Part shown: piece by piece, positions 48,979-57,251 of the stretch
Numbering within the stretch: position 1 is the stretch's first letter
Layout of the letters: every line of letters starts with the position of its first letter
Assembly: GCF_010731815.2 (NCBI RefSeq)
Contig: NZ_AP022593.1
Location: 1,984,001 to 2,048,000, forward strand
Origin: Mycolicibacterium arabiense
GTDB taxonomy: Bacteria; Actinomycetota; Actinomycetes; Mycobacteriales; Mycobacteriaceae
DNA length: 64,000 bases
Reading direction: 5' to 3'
Made by a program: the position numbers and the translations under genes
Notes under the pieces: generated by a model
Told to the model about the DNA's origin: nothing
Seen by the model: only the letters and a program-made list of their open reading frames with translations
The model's database searches: none

Positions 48979-49701
48979 GTGGGGCAGTCGGTCGAAGTAG
49001 TCGTGTCGGAGTTGGACTCGGCGGCAGCGCGTCTGGACGATGCCGCGCAACGTCTACGGGACGGGCTGTCGGGCGTCGACGACGAGACCACGCAGCTGTT
49101 GGGCTCGGGATGGAAGGGCGGCGCCGCGTCGGCCTACGCACCGGCCTGGGAGAAGTGGCACGACGGGGCGAAGCAGGTCGTCGAAGGCCTGCAGCGCATG
49201 TCGGAGCTGTTGACGATCGCGGGCAAGGAGTACGCCAAGACCGACGAGTCGGCGTCGGGCGCGCTCGGCACCACCGTGCAGGGCGCAGGCGGGGCTTCGG
49301 CCGGCGGTGGTGGTGCTGGGACGTCGGGGGCTGGTGCGAGCGCTGCCGCTTCGGGTGCGGGTGACGCCGGTGCTGCTTCGGGTGCTGACGCTGCCGCTCA
49401 GACCACGTCGGGGAACGCAGGAGCGGTACCGTCGGCGTCCTCCGCCCCGGTCGGTCAGGCGGCCATGCAACCCATGACACAGGCCGGGCAGGCCGCCGCA
49501 GGCACCTCGCAGCAGATCGGCGAGGCGGTGGCGGGGTTCGTTCGACAGGCCGCCGAACTCGCGACCGCGGTGGTCGAACAGTCCGAGGCCGCGGCATCCC
49601 TGGGAGACCAGTCGGCGGGCCCGGCACCAGTCGAGTTGCCTCCGGCCGTCCCCGATGAGCCGACGCGTCCCGTGGAACAGCCGCGAAGCCGGGAGGTCTG
49701 A
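48979..49701 (+). CDS. WXG100-type secreted protein with long C-terminal tail (EsxF-like position)
   Basis: A 240-residue protein from the GTG at 48979, which has TGGAGG eight bases upstream. The first ~95 residues are a helical hairpin of the WXG100 class: WKG at residues 45-47 (GSGWKGGAASAYAPAW) and the type VII export signal YxxxD at 85-89 (YAKTD). Residues ~95-165 are Gly/Ala/Ser-rich, then a helical segment and a Pro-rich end. EsxF of M. tuberculosis is only about 100 residues, so the tail is unusual. The gene order (long Esx, short Esx, CpnT-like) mirrors esxF-esxE-cpnT. The pair is expected to form a heterodimer needed for toxin export. Confidence 0.8.
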   Translation: MGQSVEVVVSELDSAAARLDDAAQRLRDGLSGVDDETTQLLGSGWKGGAASAYAPAWEKWHDGAKQVVEGLQRMSELLTIAGKEYAKTDESASGALGTTVQGAGGASAGGGGAGTSGAGASAAASGAGDAGAASGADAAAQTTSGNAGAVPSASSAPVGQAAMQPMTQAGQAAAGTSQQIGEAVAGFVRQAAELATAVVEQSEAAASLGDQSAGPAPVELPPAVPDEPTRPVEQPRSREV

Positions 49702-49703
49702 CG

Positions 49704-49985
49704 ATGCTGGTGGTGGATTTTGCCCAGATGCAGGCAGCCATCGATCACATGGCGAAGTTCGGGCAAGAGGTGACTGAGGTCCTCGACGACGTGGACGCGG
49801 CCATGGCCGCGTTGCGCTCGACCTGGCACGGCGAGGCCTCGGATCAGCAGGCCCAGGCGCAGCAGCAGTGGGACGAGGGCGCCGAACAGATGAAGGCGGC
49901 ACTCGAACAGCTGAAGGCGATCGCCGAGGCCGCGCGGAAGAACTACTCGGACGCGGTGAACAAGAACGGCCAGATGTGGGGGTAG
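49704..49985 (+). CDS. WXG100 protein (EsxE-like)
   Basis: A 93-residue WXG100 protein starting with ATG at 49704, two bases after the preceding gene. The turn is STWHGEASDQQAQ (W-H-G) near residue 40, between two long amphipathic helices; the C-terminus is AARKNYSDAVNKNGQMWG. It lacks a clear YxxxD/E, which is instead present in its partner, as expected for a heterodimer where one subunit carries the signal. It probably forms the export complex with the 240-residue protein. No ESX ATPase or membrane gene is in the window, so secretion would rely on a core ESX system elsewhere. Confidence 0.85.
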   Translation: MLVVDFAQMQAAIDHMAKFGQEVTEVLDDVDAAMAALRSTWHGEASDQQAQAQQQWDEGAEQMKAALEQLKAIAEAARKNYSDAVNKNGQMWG

Positions 49986-50019
49986 TCGGCGCAGGCGGTA
50001 GAGCGGCGGGGGCGCGGCC

Positions 50020-52722
50020 GTGCGGATAGAGGTCGATCCGCAGGTCCTGGTGGACTCCGGCGGGCGGCTGGGCTCCATCGGCTCGCAACTGGGCATGCTG
50101 TCCGACGCGCTGGGCGCGGCCTTGGGCAGTGGCATCGCCTCCGGCATGGATCCGGCCGGGCTGAACTTCGGCATGAAGTATGGGCGGCAAGCCCAGCAGT
50201 TCGCCGACGCGTTGGCGAAGGCCGTCGAAGCCCACGAGGTGGTCGGCTTCATGTTGAAGGCAACCGGCTACAACTACGAGAACGCCGACGCCGCATCGAC
50301 GATCGGAGGTCCTGGGCCAACCGGTGGCGTCGGCGGTCAGCCGGGCAAGACGACGGCAGCAGACGCTCCGATGGGGCCGAACGGCGCGGTCGTACCGCCG
50401 CCGACCAAGTGGGCCATCCTCCAGCCCTTCCTCGGCCCGATGATGTCCTGGCCGTCGGGCAATCCGTCACTCCTGCGCGTCACTGCCGCGCAGTGGCGCA
50501 ATCTCGCAACCGGACTGTCGGCGTTCGGCGGCGACATGACCGCGCTCGAAGGTGCAGTGGCACAACAGGTCATCCCCGAGGGCGGGAAGATCGGCCAAGC
50601 CTTGGCCGACCTCGACGAGGGCGTGACGACGCTGGCGGACATGGCCAAGACGATCGGTCAATCGGTCGACGACTTCGCCGGCGGCGTGCAGGACACCCAG
50701 GACGCCATCCGCCGCCTGATGGATCGGATCTCACTCGATGGGCTGTGGGACACGGTCACCGGGTTCCTCACCGGCGAGGGCGATGACATCCTGCGCGAGA
50801 TCGCCCATGACGTCGGCGAGGTGCTGGAGAACTTCCAGAACCAGGTCAAGGGTGTCGTCGGACTGCTCGAGGAACTCACGATCGCGCTCGGCCTGGCTGC
50901 GGACGCGTTCCAACGGTGGATCCGACCCATCCTGGTGGAGACCTTCGGCGATGACGTGGGCAATGCGCTCGCCAACACGGTGACGGTCTACACCGACTTC
51001 CAGGTGGGTTTGACCACCGGCCTGATCAACACCGTGTCGGGTGTGGTGTCGATGGCCGACGTCGACACCTGGAAGGGCATGGCAGAACTCGCCCAGTCGG
51101 TGGCTCAGGATCCGTCGACGTTGCCCGGCGTGCTCGCGAACATGGGCAAGGAGTTCGTGGCGTGGGACAAGTGGTCGGGCGACCACCCCGGCAGAGCCGC
51201 CGGAGAGGCGGCGTTCAACATCGGGTCGCTGTTCGTTCCCGGCGGCGCGCTGTCGAAGACGGGCTCGGTGGCCAAGGGCCTGAGCTACACGACCCGGCTC
51301 TTCGACGAAGGGCGGCTCCCCCGGCTGTCGGACCTGCCGGGCGTTGGCAGCGGCGACCGCCTGCCCGATCTGGACGACGTACCGGGCGTTGGACGTGGTC
51401 TCCCGGAGATGCCCGAGTTCCGGCCCGGCACCGTGCCCGACTCGGTCATCGGACCGTTCGCGCCCAATGGTGCTGGCACGCCGACGAGTCCGAGTACTTC
51501 CGGTGGGCCCACCAGGTCGGGTGACCCGACCGGGACGACGCCTCCTGGCGGCAGGGGTCAAGGCACTGGCGGCGGCGATGGGCCACCCGTCGCATCGCCC
51601 AACCCGACCACCGGATCACCCAACCCGGGAACGGGCGCTGCTGCCGGCCCGGGACGCGGGGACGGCCCCGCGCCGGTCGACTCGGGCACGCCTGCTGCCA
51701 GCAGTGGCCCCTCGCCCGCCGACGCGGCCCCATCCGCCGCCTCCGGCGGGTCACCACACCCTGACCCGACGAGCGGAAATGGTTCTGGCACATCGCCGTT
51801 CGATCCCGGCACGTCAGCCGCCGCGCACGCGGGTGGGGAGCCGCCCGGCGGATCTCCGAGCGAGCACAGCGGAGGCGGCGCCAACGCACCAGACGCGAGC
51901 CACCCGCACGGCTCCGCCGAGGGCGCGGGCGGTTCGGACGAGCCGGCAGGACCTCCCCACGACGGATCCTCCGGCGGCGAGGATCATGGCGACGGCTCGC
52001 GCACCTACTCGATGATGGACGACACGTCACATCAAACCGCCTTCGCGCCCGAACAACTGGGTGACAACCATCGTGTCGCCGATGCGTTGGAGCGGCATGG
52101 TGTCAGCAGGAGTGACTTCGTGGACTTGGTCAATACGCCCACCGAACGACTGACGCCGGACCAACGAGATCTGATCAACGCCGTGCGCGATGACCTTCCT
52201 GCGCCGACCAGGGATACCGTCATGCAGAAGGTTCTGCCCCCGGGTTACTTCGACGCAGCAGGCGATTTTGTTCAAAGTCGCGCCGAGGACTACATCATGG
52301 AGAACAACCCTCGCGTTGCCCCTGACCGGGTCGGTGGGTCCGTCACGTTCGCCGACGACACGGCACACCTGTCGACACCCGAACAGATTCATGACGGTCT
52401 GCGATTGGACTACTCCGACACGCACTTCGCGCCGCACGACCCTGGAACACACCTCATCCGATTCCACGCCGACCCCGACTCCCTAGGCTTCTACGAGGTG
52501 CCGCGGAACTCCGACATGGGGGGAGACGGAAGCTACGACGGGTGGGACGATCCGTTCACCGGCAATGGTTTCACTAAATCGGGCGACGACGTCATCCCCG
52601 AGTACACAGCGAAGGACATGACCATGCGAGAAGGCGCAGAGATGTGGGAGGTACTCGACGATGGGACCCAGCGCCTAGTGGCTGTGCTCAAGGGTGGCGC
52701 GTGGATTCCGCAGGGCAACTGA
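50020..52722 (+). CDS. CpnT-like type VII-secreted polymorphic toxin with unrecognised C-terminal domain
   Basis: A 900-residue protein starting with GTG at 50020. Residues ~1-90 are a WXG100/LXG-like helical region; ~125-440 contain long amphipathic helices and resemble the N-terminal (channel/export) domain of CpnT. Residues ~465-660 are a Pro/Gly/Ser/Thr-rich linker. The C-terminal ~240 residues form a compact domain: a helical part (HRVADALERHGVSRSDFVDL) and a beta-rich part with GGSVTFADDTAHLS, THLIRFHADPDSLGFYEV and GFTKSGDDVIPEY. It lacks the landmarks of the TNT NAD-glycohydrolase. The GDDVIPEY element could be the Glu region of an ADP-ribosyltransferase-like fold, but that is a weak guess. 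Overlapping downstream genes are candidate antidotes. Confidence 0.8.
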   Translation: MRIEVDPQVLVDSGGRLGSIGSQLGMLSDALGAALGSGIASGMDPAGLNFGMKYGRQAQQFADALAKAVEAHEVVGFMLKATGYNYENADAASTIGGPGPTGGVGGQPGKTTAADAPMGPNGAVVPPPTKWAILQPFLGPMMSWPSGNPSLLRVTAAQWRNLATGLSAFGGDMTALEGAVAQQVIPEGGKIGQALADLDEGVTTLADMAKTIGQSVDDFAGGVQDTQDAIRRLMDRISLDGLWDTVTGFLTGEGDDILREIAHDVGEVLENFQNQVKGVVGLLEELTIALGLAADAFQRWIRPILVETFGDDVGNALANTVTVYTDFQVGLTTGLINTVSGVVSMADVDTWKGMAELAQSVAQDPSTLPGVLANMGKEFVAWDKWSGDHPGRAAGEAAFNIGSLFVPGGALSKTGSVAKGLSYTTRLFDEGRLPRLSDLPGVGSGDRLPDLDDVPGVGRGLPEMPEFRPGTVPDSVIGPFAPNGAGTPTSPSTSGGPTRSGDPTGTTPPGGRGQGTGGGDGPPVASPNPTTGSPNPGTGAAAGPGRGDGPAPVDSGTPAASSGPSPADAAPSAASGGSPHPDPTSGNGSGTSPFDPGTSAAAHAGGEPPGGSPSEHSGGGANAPDASHPHGSAEGAGGSDEPAGPPHDGSSGGEDHGDGSRTYSMMDDTSHQTAFAPEQLGDNHRVADALERHGVSRSDFVDLVNTPTERLTPDQRDLINAVRDDLPAPTRDTVMQKVLPPGYFDAAGDFVQSRAEDYIMENNPRVAPDRVGGSVTFADDTAHLSTPEQIHDGLRLDYSDTHFAPHDPGTHLIRFHADPDSLGFYEVPRNSDMGGDGSYDGWDDPFTGNGFTKSGDDVIPEYTAKDMTMREGAEMWEVLDDGTQRLVAVLKGGAWIPQGN

Positions 52723-53135
52723 TGAACGAAATGCCCGTAACTGGTGCGGTGGCCGAGTACCGAGGTAGTCGATTTCCCATCGTCTTCAGTGGCGATGACT
52801 GGGTGGCCTTACGTGCGGCTCCCGGACCCGACGTGCCGGACGGATTCGAGTCAGGTGAGTCCTCGGTGGGGATGGGTCAGCGCGGCCCGTGGGTAAAGGT
52901 GCCAAGGTCGGCCATCGACGGTGTGCTTCACCTTCGCGCAAGAGCAACTCTCGAGGGGCACCAAGTCTCGCTTCAGCGGACTTTGCCGGACGGCCGCGTT
53001 CTGGTGGGGTTCGTCGGCCCACCCGCGGTGGCCAAAGAACTGGGCCTGGAGGGCGACCAGTACATGGGATGGACGGGTCTGATCGATCCTGCGGAGCTGA
53101 AGGACGTTCACGTCGAGGAGACCCGTCGTGCCTGA
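52722..53135 (+). CDS. Candidate immunity/accessory protein, gene 1
   Basis: A 137-residue soluble protein whose ATG overlaps the toxin stop (TGATG), a layout typical of toxin-immunity pairs. It begins MNEMPVTGAVAEYRGSRFPI and contains WVALRAAPGPDVPDGF, PRSAIDGVLHLRARATLEG and GLEGDQYMGWTGLIDP. It reads as a small beta-rich domain without catalytic motifs, signal peptide or membrane helix. I do not recognise the family with confidence. Tight coupling to the toxin argues that it neutralizes the C-terminal domain. Confidence 0.6.
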   Translation: MNEMPVTGAVAEYRGSRFPIVFSGDDWVALRAAPGPDVPDGFESGESSVGMGQRGPWVKVPRSAIDGVLHLRARATLEGHQVSLQRTLPDGRVLVGFVGPPAVAKELGLEGDQYMGWTGLIDPAELKDVHVEETRRA

Positions 53136-53946
53136 ACCCGTCGTGCTACAGAAGCTGCTCACCGGCGCGGTAGCCGCTGCGATCGTCGAGGCTGGTTCCG
53201 ACCACGTCGGTGGGTACGTGACGTTGGCATCGGAGGTGGCGAGCCTGCGGACACCCAGGCAACTCCTGGCGGCTTACGGCGTCGATGGGGCACCGGAATT
53301 CGCCGATGTCGTGCGTTTCGAACAGCCCCGTCTGGCGACGCTCGCCCGCCCTGGACCTGCCGAGCGGCCATGGCAGACGTTCCCGAGCGGCTTCTTACTG
53401 GGCGACTCGCTGGCGCGCGTGTGGGTCATGGGACGGACCCGCTACTCCTATGGCGCCGAATACTGGCGGATCCGAGCCGACGGCGAACAGAAGTGCCTGT
53501 CGAACTATGCCGGTGTTGCGCGGGGTTGGGCGGGTGCCCGGCAGTGGCGCCCCCCGAGCCCGATCGTCGGAACCATGGCGAGGTGGCGGGGTGGCGAGTT
53601 CTTCGCAGACGTCCGTGCCGATTTAGTCCTGTTGTCAGCGATCACCGGTGATGGGCCAAGCGGTTTCGAGCAAGTCCGACCTGGGGCCTGGGTTTCGACA
53701 GTCCCGGCGTCCGAATGCGAGATCTTCGAGAGGGTGTTCACAGCCGAAGTGGACGGCGTTCCCGTAAGACTGTTGCGACGCAGCGCATCACAGGCCCGAG
53801 TTCTTCTGCTGTCCGATGACCCAGCCGAGGCCGAAGGGATCGGGGCGACGCTAGTCGAGCCCGGGGTCTACGAGGCGATAGTCGAGACGAGTCGACTGGC
53901 GAACACGCAGGGCGTAGAGAATCAGTTGACCGGGGCGGCCGAGTGA
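53128..53946 (+). CDS. Candidate immunity/accessory protein, gene 2
   Basis: A 272-residue protein from the GTG at 53128, overlapping the preceding gene by eight bases. It is soluble, with Trp/Arg-rich segments (ARVWVMGRTRYSYGAEYWRI, WRPPSPIVGTMARWRGGEFF) and a C-terminal half rich in Val and Glu. No known catalytic motif was found. Because it is co-translated with gene 1 directly after the toxin, it may be part of the antidote or a chaperone for the toxin. The family is not recognised. Confidence 0.55.
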   Translation: MPEPVVLQKLLTGAVAAAIVEAGSDHVGGYVTLASEVASLRTPRQLLAAYGVDGAPEFADVVRFEQPRLATLARPGPAERPWQTFPSGFLLGDSLARVWVMGRTRYSYGAEYWRIRADGEQKCLSNYAGVARGWAGARQWRPPSPIVGTMARWRGGEFFADVRADLVLLSAITGDGPSGFEQVRPGAWVSTVPASECEIFERVFTAEVDGVPVRLLRRSASQARVLLLSDDPAEAEGIGATLVEPGVYEAIVETSRLANTQGVENQLTGAAE

Positions 53947-54059
53947 AGTTCCAGGACACCTTCGTCTCGACAGTGGACCGCTACTCACTGGGTGTCGGAG
54001 TCGATTCAGGGATGTATCACGCAACAGGATCGCAGACTCCTGATGAAGCCCGGTACTGA
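53943..54059 (+). pseudogene. Truncated immunity-type gene remnant (38 codons)
   Basis: A GTG at 53943 overlaps the preceding stop and opens a 38-residue frame, VKFQDTFVSTVDRYSLGV, ending TPDEARY. The first part resembles the N-terminus of a small immunity-type family I recall from actinobacterial toxin loci, in which a conserved tract rich in Tyr and Glu follows. Here that tract is missing, and the frame ends at TGA shortly after. It looks like the two ends of a longer gene joined by an internal deletion. Confidence is limited because the match is from memory. Confidence 0.4.
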
Positions 54060-54119
54060 CCGTGGCCTTCCGCGGTAACCCTCCTCGATGCGCTCCGGGA
54101 CCTACGGTTACGACAAGCC

Positions 54120-54551
54120 ATGAGTGATGACTTCCCCAGCGACGTTCGGCTAGTGGTTGAGCCGATCCTGTCGGAACGAGGTTTCGTCCTCGACGAGATC
54201 CAAGATGGAACAGACGATGGCGGCCGCCTGCTGTCCGTTGTCTACTTCCGAAGCGCAGACTGCAAGATTCAGATCTATGAATCCGCGCGGGAGGGCGAGA
54301 CGAACTGCATGATCGCTCCCTTGGACGCACCGAACGAATTCGGGTTGCGCAGCACTTCGAAGAAGTGGCAGTTCTTGACGCGATTCGTGAAGCGCTCAGA
54401 TCTGCCGCTCGAAGGTCGCTTGAAGATGGCCAGGCAAGAGTACGAAAGCTACGACAACCCGCTCGAATGGGTCAAGGCTTGCATAGAAGCGCACTTCGAC
54501 ACAGCCCACGATGCGATGCTGAACATGCAGCGGCCACCTCAGTCTGCCTAA
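54120..54551 (+). CDS. Hypothetical protein in toxin locus (possible immunity)
   Basis: A 143-residue acidic soluble protein from the ATG at 54120. Blocks include VRLVVEPILSERGFVLDEIQDG, SVVYFRSADCKIQIYESAREGE and KKWQFLTRFVKRSDLPLEG, with a helical C-terminus. Base composition is clearly lower in G+C than the surrounding core genes and codon use is less biased, suggesting recent transfer. No ribosome binding site is obvious. The family is not recognised; the layout suggests an orphan antidote or a member of the same gene cassette. Confidence 0.6.
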   Translation: MSDDFPSDVRLVVEPILSERGFVLDEIQDGTDDGGRLLSVVYFRSADCKIQIYESAREGETNCMIAPLDAPNEFGLRSTSKKWQFLTRFVKRSDLPLEGRLKMARQEYESYDNPLEWVKACIEAHFDTAHDAMLNMQRPPQSA

Positions 54552-54689
54552 TCTCGGCGATGCCGTAGCACTCAGTCGACACGCCTACCCGCAAGGCATG
54601 GGCGCCGATTGCGACGTTCGCTCGAAGACCACGGGCACACAGGCGGTCGGGGCGACCGTACTCTGCCGACACCCCCACAGGAGAAGTCC

Positions 54690-55124
54690 ATGAAAACTCT
54701 ACTGGCGTATCTATACAACGACTTCGAGTTCCTCTATACGAACCCCCAGTTCCGGCTCACCGACTCGAGAACCGACGGAAGACCCACTGGCGACGCCTCG
54801 TTGCGGTTGACAGGCCCGTAAGCCAGCTTCTGGATCAGTAACGAGCGGAGCCAGCTGTTCTGCGACGTGGCACCCACCCAGTCGGCCTCGCAGCGAAATT
54901 GGTTTCGCTTACCGATCGTCCGTCAGTACCTCGAGGGCCTAGACGAAGCGCACGCAATCTCCGGCAAGGCGTCGGCCGCATGGTTGGAGAGCAATTTGGA
55001 ACGCATCGAGACGTTGTTCGCAGAAGACGCGATTGCGCGTTCGTGCTCCGAAATGTCGGCCTTGGAGAAGATCTCCGCCGAACAGCGTTTCGTCCGGCCT
55101 AGCCAGCAGCCACTGCCCGAGTCG
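54690..55124 (+). pseudogene. Gene interrupted by an in-frame TAA
   Basis: An ATG at 54690 with a strong AGGAGAAG ribosome binding site opens MKTLLAYLYNDFEFLY and runs 43 codons to TAA at 54819-54821. The same frame continues without a frameshift as ASFWISNERSQLFCDVAPTQ and then RNWFRLPIVRQYLEGLDEA, AWLESNLERIETLFAED and ISAEQRF. The two halves read as one small protein of about 140 residues that has gained a nonsense codon. The 3' boundary is uncertain, since the frame then runs into the antisense of the ANTAR-GAF gene. The function of the intact family is not known to me. Confidence 0.7.
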
Positions 55125-55166
55125 CGTCAGGTCGAGTACGACGGTCAGCGGAAGCCTGTCCCCCGG

Positions 55167-55982
55167 CTATGCCGAAGCGACGTCGACCAAGCCCGTCGCC
55201 TGCGCTGCACGGTGCACGGCGGTGACCAACTTCGGCATGACGGTCAGGTCGTACCACCGCAGCCACTGTGCGCAGGCATCCGCGTGGCCGTGCAGCATGT
55301 CGACTCCGAACGGATCGATGCGGGGATGCCGCACGGCGAACAACACATCCACTGCGCCCCAATTGAACCCGGTCTCATCGCACATCGGCACCGCCAGCTG
55401 CGCCCGAATGCCCTCGTCTGCCAGCACGGCGACGTCGGCGCGAGTGTAGATCGGCGAGACGCTCACGTCGTCGATGCGGACGACCTCGCAGCGCGCGCTG
55501 GAGCGGCCCGCCGCGGAACCTGCATCGTCGACGTAACTGAACTGTCGCCGGAACCCCTCGCCCAGCCCTGAGTCGCGCTCGATGCACAGTCCGCCGTGCA
55601 AGGCATGGCGCAGGTGAACCGCCGCGGCGTTGGCCGACGTCAATTCGACGGCCTCGGCGAGTAGGTCGGCCATGACGTCGGTGCGGCTGGGGAGGCCTGC
55701 GCGACGGCCAGGCTGGAAGGGCAGCTCCGGCTCGTCCACCGATCGGATGCCGGATCGTGGCTCCGTCTCGACGACCGCGGCCGCGAGGTGCCGCAGCTTC
55801 ACGTCGTGACGCTTGGCTACGTGATAGAGCGCACGAAAGGCGTTGTCGGCGTCGATGTTTCGATGATCGTTCTGCAGGCGATCGACTGCCGAGCGGACGG
55901 TCGCGTGGGTGATGAGATTGACGCGTGCGATGAACGTTTCGGTGTCGACGACGCCCTCGTCACCAGCTGCGGAACCGACCAT
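55167..55982 (-). CDS. ANTAR-GAF regulatory protein
   Basis: A 271-residue protein with an N-terminal ANTAR-like RNA-binding domain (about 15-70: THATVRSAVDRLQNDH, AFRALYHVAKRHDVKLRHLAAAVV) and a C-terminal GAF domain (about 100-255: LLAEAVELTSANAAAVHL, FNWGAVDVLFAVRHPRIDPFG). Such proteins act as transcription antiterminators controlled by a small ligand or partner bound at GAF. It lies 51 bases downstream of the phosphatase-type response regulator on the same strand, so the two probably form one signalling unit. Start ATG at 55982. Domain order (ANTAR before GAF) is the reverse of the common GAF-ANTAR. Confidence 0.75.
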   Translation of the reverse strand: MVGSAAGDEGVVDTETFIARVNLITHATVRSAVDRLQNDHRNIDADNAFRALYHVAKRHDVKLRHLAAAVVETEPRSGIRSVDEPELPFQPGRRAGLPSRTDVMADLLAEAVELTSANAAAVHLRHALHGGLCIERDSGLGEGFRRQFSYVDDAGSAAGRSSARCEVVRIDDVSVSPIYTRADVAVLADEGIRAQLAVPMCDETGFNWGAVDVLFAVRHPRIDPFGVDMLHGHADACAQWLRWYDLTVMPKLVTAVHRAAQATGLVDVASA

Positions 55983-56033
55983 GGGTGCATCCTCTCGTCG
56001 ACGTTCGTCGCGCGTTCGTCGACGTTCGACGCG

Positions 56034-57251
56034 TCAGTACCCGCCCTGCGCCGCGCCGAAACCGGTGGGCCTGGCGGTGATCAGGTCGGCCGAGCGTGCA
56101 ATGCGCACCACCGCAACGTCATCGGTCAAACCACCGTGCTGGCTTGCTCGTCGTTCGGCGCCGCCGATCAGCTGCTCGACGAAGTCTCCGGCCCCGAGCG
56201 CGCACAACCCCCTCGCAATCTCCAGCAGACCGTCCTCGCCCAACCGGTCGTTGCCGGATCCGCTGTGCCCCTCGAAGAGTCCGTCGGTCAACAGGATCAG
56301 ACCCGCGCCGTCGGACAGCTCAAACGACTCCACTGGCCACGCCGCACCGCCCAAGCCCAGCGCTGGGCCTCGCCGCGGCTCCACCCAGTGCACGTCCGAC
56401 CCTCCGTGCCACAGCATCCCGGGGTGACCGGCACACACGGCGTCCACCGATCCGTTGGGCTGGATCGACAGCGTCAGCGCCGTGGCGAAGCTGCTCGGGC
56501 CGTCCCGCTCGGCACGCAGCAGCCATTCGAGCCGGGGCATGACGTCGGCGCCCTGCACTCCGGATGCAACCAGTGTCCGCCAGGCGATCCGAAGGGCCAC
56601 GCCGAGTGCTGCCGCCTCGGGACCGTGGCCGGACACGTCGCCGATCACGACGTGCGTGACGCGATCGGGCGTCTGCACCACGTCGTAGAAGTCGCCGCCG
56701 AGCAGCGTGCCCGCCCGGCTGGGCCGGTACGAGGTGACCACGTCGACACCCGGGTCGGACAGGAGCAACGGCGTCGGCTGCAACCCCCGTTCGAGCCGGG
56801 AGTTCTCGTCGGCGTTCAGCCGAATCGATTCGAGTTCCAACGCCGCGAGTTCCCCTCGCTTGCGCTCGATCGAGTACATCAGTGCGCGACGCAGCGAGTC
56901 GGCGTCTGTCCGGTGCTTGACCAGGTAGTCCTGCGCGCCCGACGCGACCGCGAGGATGCCGAAGTCGACGTCCTCGGAGGCGGTCAAGGCGATCACGGGG
57001 ACCGACGGCGCCGCCGCGGTCATCCGGTCGAGCCCCGCGAGGTCACGCCCATCGGGCAGGTCCAGGTCGAGCAGCACGCAATCCGGACGCAGCCAGGTCA
57101 GGTGGCGTTCGACGCTCGCCATCGACGTCGTCCACACGACATCGGCGTCGGAGAGCGCTTCGGCGATCAATTCCCGGAGTCGGGCGACCGACTCCGCATC
57201 GTCGTCCGCCACCAGGAGGCACAAGCGATGCCATGGTGCAACGGGTCCCAC
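56034..57251 (-). CDS. Response regulator fused to PP2C/SpoIIE-type phosphatase
   Basis: A 405-residue protein. The receiver domain (about 5-125) has LLVADDD, phospho-acceptor Asp in CVLLDLDLPDG, switch Thr in VIALTAS and Lys in YLVKHRT. The C-terminal SpoIIE/PP2C domain (about 165-385) has metal-binding GGDFYDVV and VIGDVSGHGPEAA and the final GLTDDVAVVRIA. Such proteins dephosphorylate anti-anti-sigma factors in partner-switching stress systems. The GTG at 57251 is chosen because AAGAGG lies seven bases upstream; GTG 57299 would add 16 residues. No anti-sigma or STAS gene lies nearby. Confidence 0.86.
   Translation of the reverse strand: MGPVAPWHRLCLLVADDDAESVARLRELIAEALSDADVVWTTSMASVERHLTWLRPDCVLLDLDLPDGRDLAGLDRMTAAAPSVPVIALTASEDVDFGILAVASGAQDYLVKHRTDADSLRRALMYSIERKRGELAALELESIRLNADENSRLERGLQPTPLLLSDPGVDVVTSYRPSRAGTLLGGDFYDVVQTPDRVTHVVIGDVSGHGPEAAALGVALRIAWRTLVASGVQGADVMPRLEWLLRAERDGPSSFATALTLSIQPNGSVDAVCAGHPGMLWHGGSDVHWVEPRRGPALGLGGAAWPVESFELSDGAGLILLTDGLFEGHSGSGNDRLGEDGLLEIARGLCALGAGDFVEQLIGGAERRASQHGGLTDDVAVVRIARSADLITARPTGFGAAQGGY

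Noticed and set aside
52006..52722. Assignment of the toxin tip to the TNT NAD-glycohydrolase family
   Set aside because: The typical TNT landmarks (the LDRFG-like segment and the glycine-rich QPGGG region) are not present; only the upstream architecture is CpnT-like.
54867..55571. 234-codon plus-strand frame as an intact gene
   Set aside because: Only its first ~85 codons look like protein, and they continue the interrupted gene at 54690; the rest is antisense to the ANTAR-GAF gene.
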